From positions 1 through 52,615 of the forward strand of contig CAIMWA010000568.1 in assembly GCA_903845045.1 (NCBI GenBank): a stretch of 52,615 bases of DNA. Direction: 5' to 3'. A model generated the notes under the pieces. The model was not told the DNA's origin. It saw only the letters and a list, made by a program, of their open reading frames with translations, and did no database searches. Of this stretch, positions 33,563 to 41,072 are shown piece by piece. Source of the DNA: an uncultured delta proteobacterium (lineage in GTDB: Bacteria; Myxococcota_A; Polyangia; Polyangiales; Ga0077539). The translations under genes and the position numbers were made by a program. Numbering within the stretch: the first letter of the stretch is position 1; the number at the start of each line of letters is the position of its first letter.

Positions 33563-34792
33563 GTGCGCTCCGCCCAGCTGCCGTTGTGCCTCGCCCTCGC
33601 CGGCCTCGTCTTCGCGGCCCCCCCTCGCGAAGCGCGCGCGTGGACCGAGGCGCGCCCCGGTGACTCGAGCACCGACGTCGAGGTGCACGGCGACGGGACC
33701 GCGCTCGTCACGCAGCGCGTGCGATGGCGTGTGCTGGGAGGACGGCTGCGCGAGTTCGAATTCGCGGAGCTCCCGCAGGACCTCGCCGTGGTCGAGGCCT
33801 CGGCGACCGTCGCGTCGGGCTCGCCGGTGCCGATCACCGTGCGAACGCCGACGCCTGGACGACTCTCGGTGAGCCTCGGCGAGGCGAACGGCGGGCTTCC
33901 GCGCGGCTCCGTCGACGTCGTGCTGCGGTACACCACCTCGCTGCGGGCGCAGGGCGCCGTGCACGTCGCGGGCGGCGATGCGGTGCTCGAGCTCCACGCG
34001 TGTCCGTGGGAGCGCGGCATGGAGGCCGCGGAGTTCCGCGTGACGCTGCCGACGGGGACCCGCCGGGCGCGCTGGATCCTCGACGACGCCGAGCGGGTCG
34101 ACGCCACGGTGAGCACCGAGCTCACGCACGACGTTCTCCGCGCCCTCCGCCGTCACGTGCCCACGGGCATGGCGTGGACCGTGCGCGTCGGCGCGGACCC
34201 GGCGATCTTCCCCTGGCTGGGTACGAGCACGTTCCGTCGAGCTCCCGCGCCGGTGCGGCGATCCGGGTGGCCCGAACTAGGCATCGTCTACGCCCTGGGG
34301 CTCGCGGCGATCCTGGTGTTGGGTGGACGCGCCGTGCGCGCCCTCGAGGGCGCTCCCGCCGTGAGCCTCCCGGCGGCGTTGCGCCCGCTCCCGTTCGTCC
34401 TCGCAGCGGCCGCGGCGGCGCTTCACGGAGCTGCCGTCGAGGGCGCCACCGGAGCGCTCTCGCTCGGCACGGCGACGCTCCTCGGCGCGGTGGCGCTGCG
34501 CCTCCCGCACCCCGGGCCGGGCGTGGAGGGATCGGAGTCGCTGGGCGTCCGCGTCGCGCGTGGCCTCGGCCTCGCGGTCTGCGGCGCGCTCTACGCGTTC
34601 GGGACGCACGGAGGACCCGCCGTCGCGACGGTCGCCGCGCTCGACGTCGCCACGCTGCTGGTGGCGTCGGCGGCGCTCCCGGCGCTGCGCGGGAGCTCCC
34701 GCGCGGTCAGCGCCGCGGCTGCAGCCGCTGGTGGAACATCTGCAGCGCGCCGTCGATCTTCTTCAGCGCCGAGCGGATCGCCGCGGGCTTGA
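33563..34792 (+). CDS. DUF2207-like exported membrane protein
   Basis: 409 aa from GTG at 33563. Signal peptide (SAQLPLCLALAGLVFAAPPR, cleavage near AR-AW). An extracytoplasmic beta domain ~30-230 begins DVEVHGDGTALVTQRVRWRV, the pattern of DUF2207 proteins, and contains VDVVLRYTTSLRAQGAVHV. Then ~5-6 hydrophobic helices (LGIVYALGLAAILVLGGRAV onward). The last ~30 codons run through the 3' end of the convergent YkvA-family gene (86 bases shared), and that tail is Ser/Ala/Arg-rich. Function unknown. Confidence 0.75.
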   Translation: MRSAQLPLCLALAGLVFAAPPREARAWTEARPGDSSTDVEVHGDGTALVTQRVRWRVLGGRLREFEFAELPQDLAVVEASATVASGSPVPITVRTPTPGRLSVSLGEANGGLPRGSVDVVLRYTTSLRAQGAVHVAGGDAVLELHACPWERGMEAAEFRVTLPTGTRRARWILDDAERVDATVSTELTHDVLRALRRHVPTGMAWTVRVGADPAIFPWLGTSTFRRAPAPVRRSGWPELGIVYALGLAAILVLGGRAVRALEGAPAVSLPAALRPLPFVLAAAAAALHGAAVEGATGALSLGTATLLGAVALRLPHPGPGVEGSESLGVRVARGLGLAVCGALYAFGTHGGPAVATVAALDVATLLVASAALPALRGSSRAVSAAAAAAGGTSAARRRSSSAPSGSPRA

Positions 34793-35279
34793 AGTCGAGC
34801 CGCAGGGCGAGCACCGACACTTCGGCCGCGAGCCACCCCGGATCGACGACGCCGCGCGCCACCTCGCTCGCGTGGTGCCCCTTGTACTCGACCTTCTCGA
34901 TGGCGAAGACGCGCTGGCGGAACGCCTCGTAGGTCGCCTCGTCGAGGGCCGCGCGAAAGACCTCGAGGTCTTCACCGGCGCTCTCGGCAAACTCGGGAAC
35001 GCGGTCGACGATGCCCGCGAAGCGGTCCGGCGCCTCGTTGCGCACCTCGGCGAGGGCGATGCGCAGCGCGAGCGCGTCGTCGAGGTAGCCCAGCACGCCG
35101 ATGGAGTCGGGGATCACGTCGCCCGGCACCAGCGCGTAGAAGACCGCGCCGTGCACGTGGTCCCGAAGAGCCCCTTCGAGCTCGGGGTCGTCGCACACGA
35201 CCCGCACGTAATCCTTGATGTCCTGGGCGAGGGAGCCGAGCCAACGCTCGGCGACGAGTTCGAGGGCTTCCGTCGACAT
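34707..35279 (-). CDS. YkvA family (DUF1232) protein
   Basis: 190 aa. The DUF1232 core reads YALVPGDVIPDSIGVLGYLD followed by DALALRIAL, the conserved PxDxIPDxIPxxGxxDD pattern, in residues ~48-80. The remainder is helical and charged (KVEYKGHHASEVARGVV, RLDFKPAAIRSALKKIDGAL). No membrane span long enough for an integral protein. Function of the family is unknown. Its 3' end overlaps the convergent DUF2207-like gene. Confidence 0.88.
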   Translation of the reverse strand: MSTEALELVAERWLGSLAQDIKDYVRVVCDDPELEGALRDHVHGAVFYALVPGDVIPDSIGVLGYLDDALALRIALAEVRNEAPDRFAGIVDRVPEFAESAGEDLEVFRAALDEATYEAFRQRVFAIEKVEYKGHHASEVARGVVDPGWLAAEVSVLALRLDFKPAAIRSALKKIDGALQMFHQRLQPRR

Positions 35280-35328
35280 GCCCGGACGCTACCGCATCCT
35301 GCGGCGCGTGGAAGCGCCGACGGCGCGG

Positions 35329-37257
35329 TCAGCGTACGTCGCGATCCTCTTCGGGGATCAGGTCCTCGCCGGCCGGGCAGGCCACCGTTACGTGCGTCGG
35401 CCCCGAGGCCGTCCGCAAGATGAGGAACACCACGCGTCGGTTCTGCGCCCAGGCCGCCAGCCCGTGGCCCGCGTTGACCGGGCACCGCTCGCCGTAGCCC
35501 GCGGCGTGCAACCGCGACGCTCCGATGCCGCGCTCGACGAGGGCCGCGACGACGCTGGCCGCACGGTCCTGCGTGAGCTGCAGGTTGCGCGGGTCGGGGC
35601 CGCGTTCGTCGGCGTGACCCTGCACCTCGAGGAGCTGGATCTGCTCGTTGGCGCGCAGCGTCGCCGCCACGGCCTCGATGATCGGCATGCTCGCCGGCTG
35701 GATCTGCGCCGAGTCGGTCTCGAAGTTGATCGCCTGCAAGATGCGGATGGTGTTCTCCTCGAGCACCGCCACGCCCTGGTCCGGGCAGCCGTCCTCGTCC
35801 TCGAAGGCGTTGTACGTCTCGGGGTCGTTGGGGCAGCGGTCGCGGGTGTCGGGGATGCGATCGTGGTCGTTGTCGGGGTCCGGGCAGCCGTCGGCGTCCT
35901 CGAAGCCGTCGCGGTCCTCGGGGTCGTTGGGGCAGAGGTCGTCGCGGTCGAGGATCCCGTCGTGGTCGTTGTCGGGATCGGGGCAGCCGTCGGTGTCCTG
36001 GAACCCGTCGCGGTCCTCGGGCTGGTCCGGGCACTGGTCGACGTCATCGTTGATGCCGTCACCGTCTCGGTCGTGCGAGTCGGGGTCCGGGCAGCCGTCG
36101 TCGTCGGCCACGCCGTCGCGGTCCTCGGGGGTGTTCGGGCACTGGTCGACGCGGTCGGGGATGCCGTCCTGGTCGTTGTCCGGGTCCGGGCAGCCGTCGC
36201 TGTCCTCGAAGTGGTCGAAGTCCTCGGGCTCGTCGGGGCACTGGTCGACGTCGTCGCGGATGCCGTCGCCGTCGCGGTCGCCGATGGACGGCTCGAAGAC
36301 GAAGCCGACGAACGCGCGCACGTCGGAGCCCGCGTCGGCGTTGGTGATCCGCCGGCCCGCGCCGAGCATCAGGTAGCTGTTGTTGACGACGAAGATCTTG
36401 AGGCCGCCGACGGCCTCGACGGGCGTCGTGTTGGCGCCGAAGAGGGCGTTCAAATACGTGGCACCGTAAACCTCGGCGACGAGGTCGATGGCCGGCCCCA
36501 CGCGCACGCTCATGCCCAGGCCAGCGGTGAGCGGCGATCCGTAGGTGGTCCCCGCGAGCGTGGCGCCGTCGCCGAGGGCGAAGCGGTAGCCCACGTTGAG
36601 GTCCATGCGGAACCGCGACACCGGGTGCCACTCCGCGGCGAGCGAGGGCCACAGCGTGATGCCGGGATCGCCGGCAAAGTTCTGCGGTCCCGACTGGAGG
36701 GGAAAGGCCGCCTGGAAGAGCAGCGCGAGGCCCCAGTGCGTGACCGACGTGGGGAGCAGCCGGAGCTTCGCGTGCACCGTGACGGAGCCGAAGCCCTGGT
36801 AGCTCAACCCGCCCGGGGGCGGCGCGTAGCCCGCGATGGGCTGCAGGCTGCTCCCATCGCTGCCCATGGGACCCGGGCCCCCGACGAAGTGCGCGGGGAG
36901 CTGGACGCCGAGCACGAGGCGGTTGAAGAGCCCGAGGTTCGCCGAGAAGACGCCGCTGAACATGTCGGCGACCAGGGGCACCGAGGTCTGCGTCTGGCCG
37001 GACTGCACGAGCGTCCCCTGCCGCGCGAGGCCGTGCGCCCAGTCGACGATGAGCCCGAAGGAGGTGCTCAAATGGCCCAGCGTGTCGGTGCCGTTCACCG
37101 AGAACTGGCCCTTGCTGTCGACCGCCTGGCGGAACAAGTGCAGGTCGAAGCCCGTGCCGGCGGGGAGCGCGTCCTGCGCGAACGAGGAGGCCGACGACGC
37201 GCCGAGCGCGAGCGCGAGAGCCGACGACGACAGCCTGCGGACCGTTCTACGAATCAC
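35329..37257 (-). CDS. OmpA family protein with thrombospondin type-3 repeats
   Basis: 642 aa, GTG start, signal peptide (LSSSALALALGASSASSFAQ). Residues ~30-320 form an outer-membrane barrel-like region. Residues ~325-495 hold five ~33-residue type-3 thrombospondin repeats with DxDxDG calcium loops and paired Cys-Pro units (GDRDGDGIRDDVDQCPDEPE, DNDQDGIPDRVDQCPNTPED). The C-terminus is the OmpA peptidoglycan-binding domain: INFETDSAQIQPASMPIIEA, LEVQGHADERGPDPRNLQLT and NRRVVFLIL. It would join the outer membrane to the cell wall, with a calcium-stiffened spacer. Probably co-transcribed with the small genes on either side of it. Confidence 0.95.
   Translation of the reverse strand: MIRRTVRRLSSSALALALGASSASSFAQDALPAGTGFDLHLFRQAVDSKGQFSVNGTDTLGHLSTSFGLIVDWAHGLARQGTLVQSGQTQTSVPLVADMFSGVFSANLGLFNRLVLGVQLPAHFVGGPGPMGSDGSSLQPIAGYAPPPGGLSYQGFGSVTVHAKLRLLPTSVTHWGLALLFQAAFPLQSGPQNFAGDPGITLWPSLAAEWHPVSRFRMDLNVGYRFALGDGATLAGTTYGSPLTAGLGMSVRVGPAIDLVAEVYGATYLNALFGANTTPVEAVGGLKIFVVNNSYLMLGAGRRITNADAGSDVRAFVGFVFEPSIGDRDGDGIRDDVDQCPDEPEDFDHFEDSDGCPDPDNDQDGIPDRVDQCPNTPEDRDGVADDDGCPDPDSHDRDGDGINDDVDQCPDQPEDRDGFQDTDGCPDPDNDHDGILDRDDLCPNDPEDRDGFEDADGCPDPDNDHDRIPDTRDRCPNDPETYNAFEDEDGCPDQGVAVLEENTIRILQAINFETDSAQIQPASMPIIEAVAATLRANEQIQLLEVQGHADERGPDPRNLQLTQDRAASVVAALVERGIGASRLHAAGYGERCPVNAGHGLAAWAQNRRVVFLILRTASGPTHVTVACPAGEDLIPEEDRDVR
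35774..36279 (-). repeat. Five ~99-bp tandem repeats encoding TSP type-3 units
   Basis: Each unit encodes the pattern DxDGIxDxxDxCPxxPEDxDxxxDxDGCPDPDN. Units 3 and 4 are most alike. The last is divergent (TYNAFEDEDGC). Confidence 0.85.
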
Positions 37258-37315
37258 GCGGGAAACGCTATCAGAAGCGCCGTGCGCCGGTCACCTTCGC
37301 GACCAGCGGACCGCG

Positions 37316-37822
37316 TCAGAACCGCAGGTCGAAGACGCGCCAGCGGCCGCCGACGCGCACGAGGGTGTCGACGCGAAACCGATGTGTCTCCGAACCGATA
37401 CGGTACTCCACCACGGGTCCGTCGGCGCACGGCGCGGCCTGCACGCCGAAGCGTCCGCACCGTCGCGCGTCGACGGTGGTCCGGGGAGGTCCCGCGAGGC
37501 CCACGTACTCCGCCCCGGCGAGCACCGACCGAAGCTCGCGCACGTCGCGCACGATGGCGGCGCGCTGCCGGGCCACGAGCAGGTTCTCGCTCCCGGCGTC
37601 GCCGACCTCGCGCACGCCGAACACCTCGCGCAGCTCGGCCGGCGAAGGGAACACCCCCGGCGCCTCGGCCTCGCCCGCACGCACCGCGTCGAAGAGCGAT
37701 CGCGCCAGGACCTCGAGCTCCGCGCGCTCCGCCGTCGACAACGGTCGCGGCATCGCGAACGCCGAGGTCGCACTGAATGCCGCCGCCGCCCAGACCGTCC
37801 CTCGTCGCAGAGCTCGCGCCAC
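37316..37822 (-). CDS. Hypothetical exported protein, 168 aa
   Basis: GTG at 37822 is preferred because it gives a clean signal peptide (VARALRRGTVWAAAAFSATS then AFA) and has GAGGA upstream. The mature protein is mixed alpha/beta: ERAELEVLARSLFDAVRAGE, ELREVFGVREVGDAGSENLL and a beta C-terminus ending ETHRFRVDTLVRVGGRWRVF. Two Cys (ARRCGRFG, APCADGP). I do not recognise a family; the end resembles small periplasmic proteins of the NTF2/DUF4878 kind. It lies 58 bases before the OmpA-TSP3 gene on the same strand. Confidence 0.68.
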   Translation of the reverse strand: MARALRRGTVWAAAAFSATSAFAMPRPLSTAERAELEVLARSLFDAVRAGEAEAPGVFPSPAELREVFGVREVGDAGSENLLVARQRAAIVRDVRELRSVLAGAEYVGLAGPPRTTVDARRCGRFGVQAAPCADGPVVEYRIGSETHRFRVDTLVRVGGRWRVFDLRF

Positions 37823-37983
37823 GGATCGTAGCGTCCTCTGGGCGCGGCGCTGAACGCAAGGGCGCGGCGTCGCAACGCCGATGTTCACGCCGCCGAGCGC
37901 ATCGCGCGGTTCACGCCTACCCACGCAAACCATGGGAACGCCGCGCGATCGCGACGGCACGAGGCGTGGACTCGGCGGGCGCC

Positions 37984-38538
37984 ATGCACACGGTCGCCGC
38001 CTCGCTGTTCACCGCCCTGCTTCTCGCCGCCGGCGCCGCCCGCGCCGACGAGCGCACGTTCTCCCTCGGCGTCCGCGCCACGGCCCGCGCCGGGGGGTAT
38101 TTCATGGGGGGCGGCGGGGCCCAGCTCCGATTCCATTTCGCGCGCCGCGTGGGCCTCGAGTTCTACGCCGACGCGCTCGCCGGCGAGGGCCACTCGATCC
38201 TGCGACGCGACGTCGAGATCGGCGGGGCGGCGAGCTACGACGTGGTCCGCACGCCGCGCTTCGGGCTGCATCCGCTCCTCGGAACGTGCGTGCTGCTCGC
38301 CACGGCCCACGACCAGAACCACGACGACGGCACGGTCTCGCAGATCTGGTGGGGCGTGCGCGCGGGCATCGGCGCGGCCTGGCAGGTCTCCGAGCGCGTC
38401 ACGCTGCAGGCCCAGCTCCACGCGCTGCTCTACCTCGGGCACCCGTTCGACGCCGAGGGCTGGTTCCTGGCGCCGAGCGACCGGCTGACGGTCACGCCCA
38501 TGGGGCAGGCCGTCGTTGCGGTGAACTTCGCGCCCTGA
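37984..38538 (+). CDS. Small putative outer-membrane barrel protein
   Basis: 184 aa. Signal peptide MHTVAASLFTALLLAAGAAR-A. The mature part shows alternating strands and tight turns: TFSLGVRATARAGGYFMGGG, AQLRFHFARRVGLEFYADAL, WWGVRAGIGAAWQVSERVTL, ending GQAVVAVNFAP with a hydrophobic last strand. Size and pattern suit an eight-stranded OmpX/OmpW-type barrel. Longer in-frame starts exist (GTG 37966) but would bury the signal peptide. Single-gene unit, divergent from the exported protein at 37822. Confidence 0.75.
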   Translation: MHTVAASLFTALLLAAGAARADERTFSLGVRATARAGGYFMGGGGAQLRFHFARRVGLEFYADALAGEGHSILRRDVEIGGAASYDVVRTPRFGLHPLLGTCVLLATAHDQNHDDGTVSQIWWGVRAGIGAAWQVSERVTLQAQLHALLYLGHPFDAEGWFLAPSDRLTVTPMGQAVVAVNFAP

Positions 38539-38641
38539 CCGCGGGGTGCGGCGCAAAAACCGCGTGATGGCAAGCACCGCGTTTCATGCGACACCCCCGA
38601 AGGCTCGCCGCGTCGGCGGCCATTCGTAGGATCGTGGAACC

Positions 38642-39334
38642 ATGAAGCGCCGACTCCCCGTGATCGATCCCTCGGTGTCCCGTCGTGCCGTGCTTCAGCT
38701 CGGCGTCTCGGCCAGCGTCGCCGCGTGCGGCGCGCGCGCGAACTTCGGATACACCCGCGACCCCTTCGGCAACCCGATTCCCGTCGACGACGCGGGCGAC
38801 CCCGTCGACGAGACCGACATGCAGCCCGACACCGATGCCGGAAGCCCCGTCGTCGATGCGGGTTCGCCTCCCACCGACGTGGGCTTTCGTGACTCCGGGG
38901 TGCGCGACACCGGCGTGCGCGACACCGGCGTCGTCGACACGGGTCCCGTCGACACCGGGCCCGTCGACACCGGTCCTGTCGACACCGGACCTTCGTGCAC
39001 GCCGGACCCGACCTCGCTGGGCCCGGTCTCGAATTTCGCGCCGGGCACCTGGACGCTGATGCGCACGCAGCGCGTCATCGTGGCGCACGACGCGGGCGGA
39101 CTGTTCGCGTACTCGGCGGTGTGCACGCACTCGGGCTGCGTCGTCGATCCGCCGGCCGCCGACGGATCGTGCGTGTGCCGCTGCCACAACTCGTACTTCG
39201 ACAACGCCGGCAACGTGACCGGCGGCCCCGCGCGGCGCGCGCTCGCGCACTACGATGTCGTGGTCTGCAACGGCAACGTGACCATGAACAGCAGCCGCTC
39301 GGTGGCTGCCTCGACCCGCACGCCCGCTGCCTGA
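38642..39334 (+). CDS. Rieske [2Fe-2S] protein, probable Tat-exported lipoprotein
   Basis: 230 aa. The N-terminus has SRRAVLQLGVSASVAACGAR: a twin-arginine pair and a lipobox VAAC, so probably Tat export and lipidation at Cys29. Residues ~45-115 are an extended Asp/Thr/Gly/Pro linker with six near-identical five-residue repeats. Rieske domain ~120-215: CTHSGC and CRCH supply the two Cys and two His ligands, with the extra Cys pair for the disulphide. The region is shorter than in cytochrome bc1 Rieske proteins and there is no membrane helix beyond the signal, which suits a ferredoxin-like or quinol-oxidase accessory role. First gene of a plus-strand redox cluster. Confidence 0.9.
   Translation: MKRRLPVIDPSVSRRAVLQLGVSASVAACGARANFGYTRDPFGNPIPVDDAGDPVDETDMQPDTDAGSPVVDAGSPPTDVGFRDSGVRDTGVRDTGVVDTGPVDTGPVDTGPVDTGPSCTPDPTSLGPVSNFAPGTWTLMRTQRVIVAHDAGGLFAYSAVCTHSGCVVDPPAADGSCVCRCHNSYFDNAGNVTGGPARRALAHYDVVVCNGNVTMNSSRSVAASTRTPAA
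38901..38990 (+). repeat. Six 15-bp tandem units in the Rieske linker
   Basis: Six 15-base units each encode Val-x-Asp-Thr-Gly. The first two units are identical at DNA level; the last four vary mainly at third positions and one Pro/Val change. Such DTG linkers recur in myxobacterial lipoproteins. Confidence 0.8.
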
Positions 39335-39386
39335 GCCCCACCTCTCGCCCACCCTCGGAGCCCCGTCCGCTGGAGACGAAACGACG

Positions 39387-40247
39387 ATGATCGGAATCAC
39401 GACCCTGCTGGTGCCGCTGCTTCTCGGCCCCGGCACGCTGCTCTCGGACTCCCTCGACGCGCCGGACCTCGGCGTACGCCCCGAGAGCTTCGAGAGCGCT
39501 CCCCTGCACCTTCGCGCCGACCAGCTCGGCGCGCGCACCGGTGGGCCGTCGCCGGACCTCGTCTTCGCCCAGCGCCGGCTCCCGCCGCGGCAATATCCGG
39601 TGCCGCAGCCGCCGCCGCCGCCGGACCCGACGCCGGCGCCCGCCGCGCAGTGCCCTCCGACGGAGGCCGGCGAGACGTGCGACATCGACTGCGAGACCTG
39701 CCGCGAGTCGGACCGCAACTCTCGCTACGTCATGCGGCGCCGCGCGAGCTTGCTGCGCACGCACCGGGGGTTCGCCATCGCGGCGTGGAGCACGATGCTC
39801 CTGACCGAGGTGCTCGGCACGATCCAGGCGGTGAACCAGGACACGTGGTTCGGACCCGGCGTTTGCGCGGGGTCGCCGCGGGCCTTCGGGTGCCAGCAGT
39901 CGACGCTGCTCACCGGGCTGCACGAGACCATGGCCTTCGTGACGGTGGGCCTCTACACGGCGTCGGGCGCCATCGCCATCGCCGCCCCGGACCCGGAGAA
40001 CGCCTCCGAGGGCGACAACACCGCGGCGCGCACGCTGCGCCTGCACAAGGCCATGGCGTGGGTCCACGGCGTCGGCATGGTGCTGCTGCCCATCCTCGGC
40101 ATCGTGAGCGCGACGCCGCAGATCTTCGGCGTCACCAGCGACCAGGGCCGCGCCGACTTCACGCGCGCCGTGCGCTCGGTGCACACCATCGTCGGCTACA
40201 CGACCTTCGCCGCGCTGACGTTCTCGGCCTACCTGGAGCTGTTCTAG
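39387..40247 (+). CDS. Four-helix membrane protein with conserved histidines (cytochrome b561-like)
   Basis: 286 aa. Hydrophobic N-terminus (signal or anchor), a Pro-rich linker (RQYPVPQPPPPPDPTPAPAA), a Cys cluster (CPPTEAGETCDIDCETCRES), then four membrane helices. Each helix carries a His: THRGFAIAAWSTMLLTEVLG, GLHETMAFVTVGLYTASGA, RLHKAMAWVHGVGMVLLPIL and SVHTIVGYTTFAALTFSAY. That arrangement suits two bis-His b hemes as in b561-type proteins, but I cannot name the family. Two further Cys lie in a loop (GVCAGSPRAFGCQQ). It sits between the Rieske gene and a MYXO-CTERM mini-protein gene with short gaps, so an electron-transfer role is inferred. Confidence 0.8.
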   Translation: MIGITTLLVPLLLGPGTLLSDSLDAPDLGVRPESFESAPLHLRADQLGARTGGPSPDLVFAQRRLPPRQYPVPQPPPPPDPTPAPAAQCPPTEAGETCDIDCETCRESDRNSRYVMRRRASLLRTHRGFAIAAWSTMLLTEVLGTIQAVNQDTWFGPGVCAGSPRAFGCQQSTLLTGLHETMAFVTVGLYTASGAIAIAAPDPENASEGDNTAARTLRLHKAMAWVHGVGMVLLPILGIVSATPQIFGVTSDQGRADFTRAVRSVHTIVGYTTFAALTFSAYLELF

Positions 40248-40250
40248 GCG

Positions 40251-40520
40251 ATGCCCACGACGACGACGCGCGCTCCGATGTTCGCCCTCGCCCTCGCCGC
40301 GGTGCTCCTGGCGCCGGCGATGGTCCGCGCCGACGATGGGGGTGCCGATGGCGGTGCCGATGGGGGCGGGCCCCTCGTCGCGTACGACCCGCAGCGCTCC
40401 ATGGGCTACGGCGGCTGCGACGCCGCGCCGGGCGCACCGTCGATGGCGATGGCCGGCGCGACGCTGGGAGCCCTCGCCACCGCCGCGACGCGACGACGCC
40501 GCAGGGACGGTGCGCGGTGA
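40251..40520 (+). CDS. MYXO-CTERM-like sorted mini-protein, 89 aa
   Basis: Signal peptide (APMFALALAAVLLAPAMVRA), an Asp/Gly-rich stretch (DDGGADGGADGGGPLVAYD), then GGCDAAPGAPSMAMAGATLG, a hydrophobic span and RRRRR. Gly-Cys, hydrophobic helix and Arg cluster at the end are the layout of MYXO-CTERM sorting signals, cut by a myxosortase and probably lipidated. The mature part is only ~35 residues. It starts 3 bases after the four-helix gene and overlaps the diheme gene (GTGA). Confidence 0.7.
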   Translation: MPTTTTRAPMFALALAAVLLAPAMVRADDGGADGGADGGGPLVAYDPQRSMGYGGCDAAPGAPSMAMAGATLGALATAATRRRRRDGAR

Positions 40521-41071
40521 TCCGCCGGGCGCTGCTGATCCTGCTGGCGGGCGCTTCGCTGCACTGCCCCGCGGCGAACACGGACTATGGCCTCGGCGAA
40601 GACGGCGGGACGGACCCGACGCTTCGCTGCGCGACGGGCTCGTGGTGGACCCACGGCGACGACGGCGACAACCTCATGCACCCGGGCCGCGCGTGCATCC
40701 ACTGCCACTCGTCGTGGCACCGCGGGCCGGCGTTCTCCGTCGCGGGGACCGTGTTTCACGCGTTCGACGAGGGCGACGACTGCAACGGCTTTCCCGGTGA
40801 CCAGTCGCCGGAGCCGAACCGGGCGGCCATCGAGGTCACCGACGCGAACAACCACACGTTCCTCATCTGGGCGAACCGCGTGGGCAACTTCTACACGACG
40901 TTCCCGCTGCGGAACCCGTTGCACAACATCCGCGTGCACTTCCCCGACGGAACGGTGCAGGAGATGTTCGATCCCGCGCCGAACGGCGACTGCAACTCCT
41001 GCCACACCCGCACCGGCACGAATACGGCGACTGGTATGGCGCCAGGACGCATCGCCCCGCCGCCGATGTGA
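40517..41071 (+). CDS. Exported cytochrome c-like protein with two CxxCH motifs
   Basis: 184 aa, GTG start overlapping the previous stop. Signal peptide (MIRRALLILLAGASLHC; the cleavage or lipid site is not canonical). Heme-binding motifs are CIHCH in PGRACIHCHSSWHRG and CNSCH in GDCNSCHTRTG. Between them lies a beta-rich part (AFSVAGTVFHAFDEGDDC, FLIWANRVGNFYTTFPL) that resembles a carboxypeptidase-regulatory-like fold. Met and His residues are available as sixth ligands. As the last gene of the Rieske/four-helix/MYXO-CTERM set, it could take electrons from the membrane protein. It ends 1 base from the convergent YfhO-like gene. Confidence 0.85.
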   Translation: MIRRALLILLAGASLHCPAANTDYGLGEDGGTDPTLRCATGSWWTHGDDGDNLMHPGRACIHCHSSWHRGPAFSVAGTVFHAFDEGDDCNGFPGDQSPEPNRAAIEVTDANNHTFLIWANRVGNFYTTFPLRNPLHNIRVHFPDGTVQEMFDPAPNGDCNSCHTRTGTNTATGMAPGRIAPPPM

Positions 41072-41072
41072 T

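Noticed and set aside
35774..36279. Long tandem repeats that could be a mobile or satellite element
   Set aside because: They are in-frame thrombospondin type-3 units of the OmpA protein, with conserved calcium-loop residues.
38901..38990. Regular short repeats that could suggest a CRISPR array
   Set aside because: Units are contiguous 15-mers without spacers and lie in frame inside the Rieske gene.
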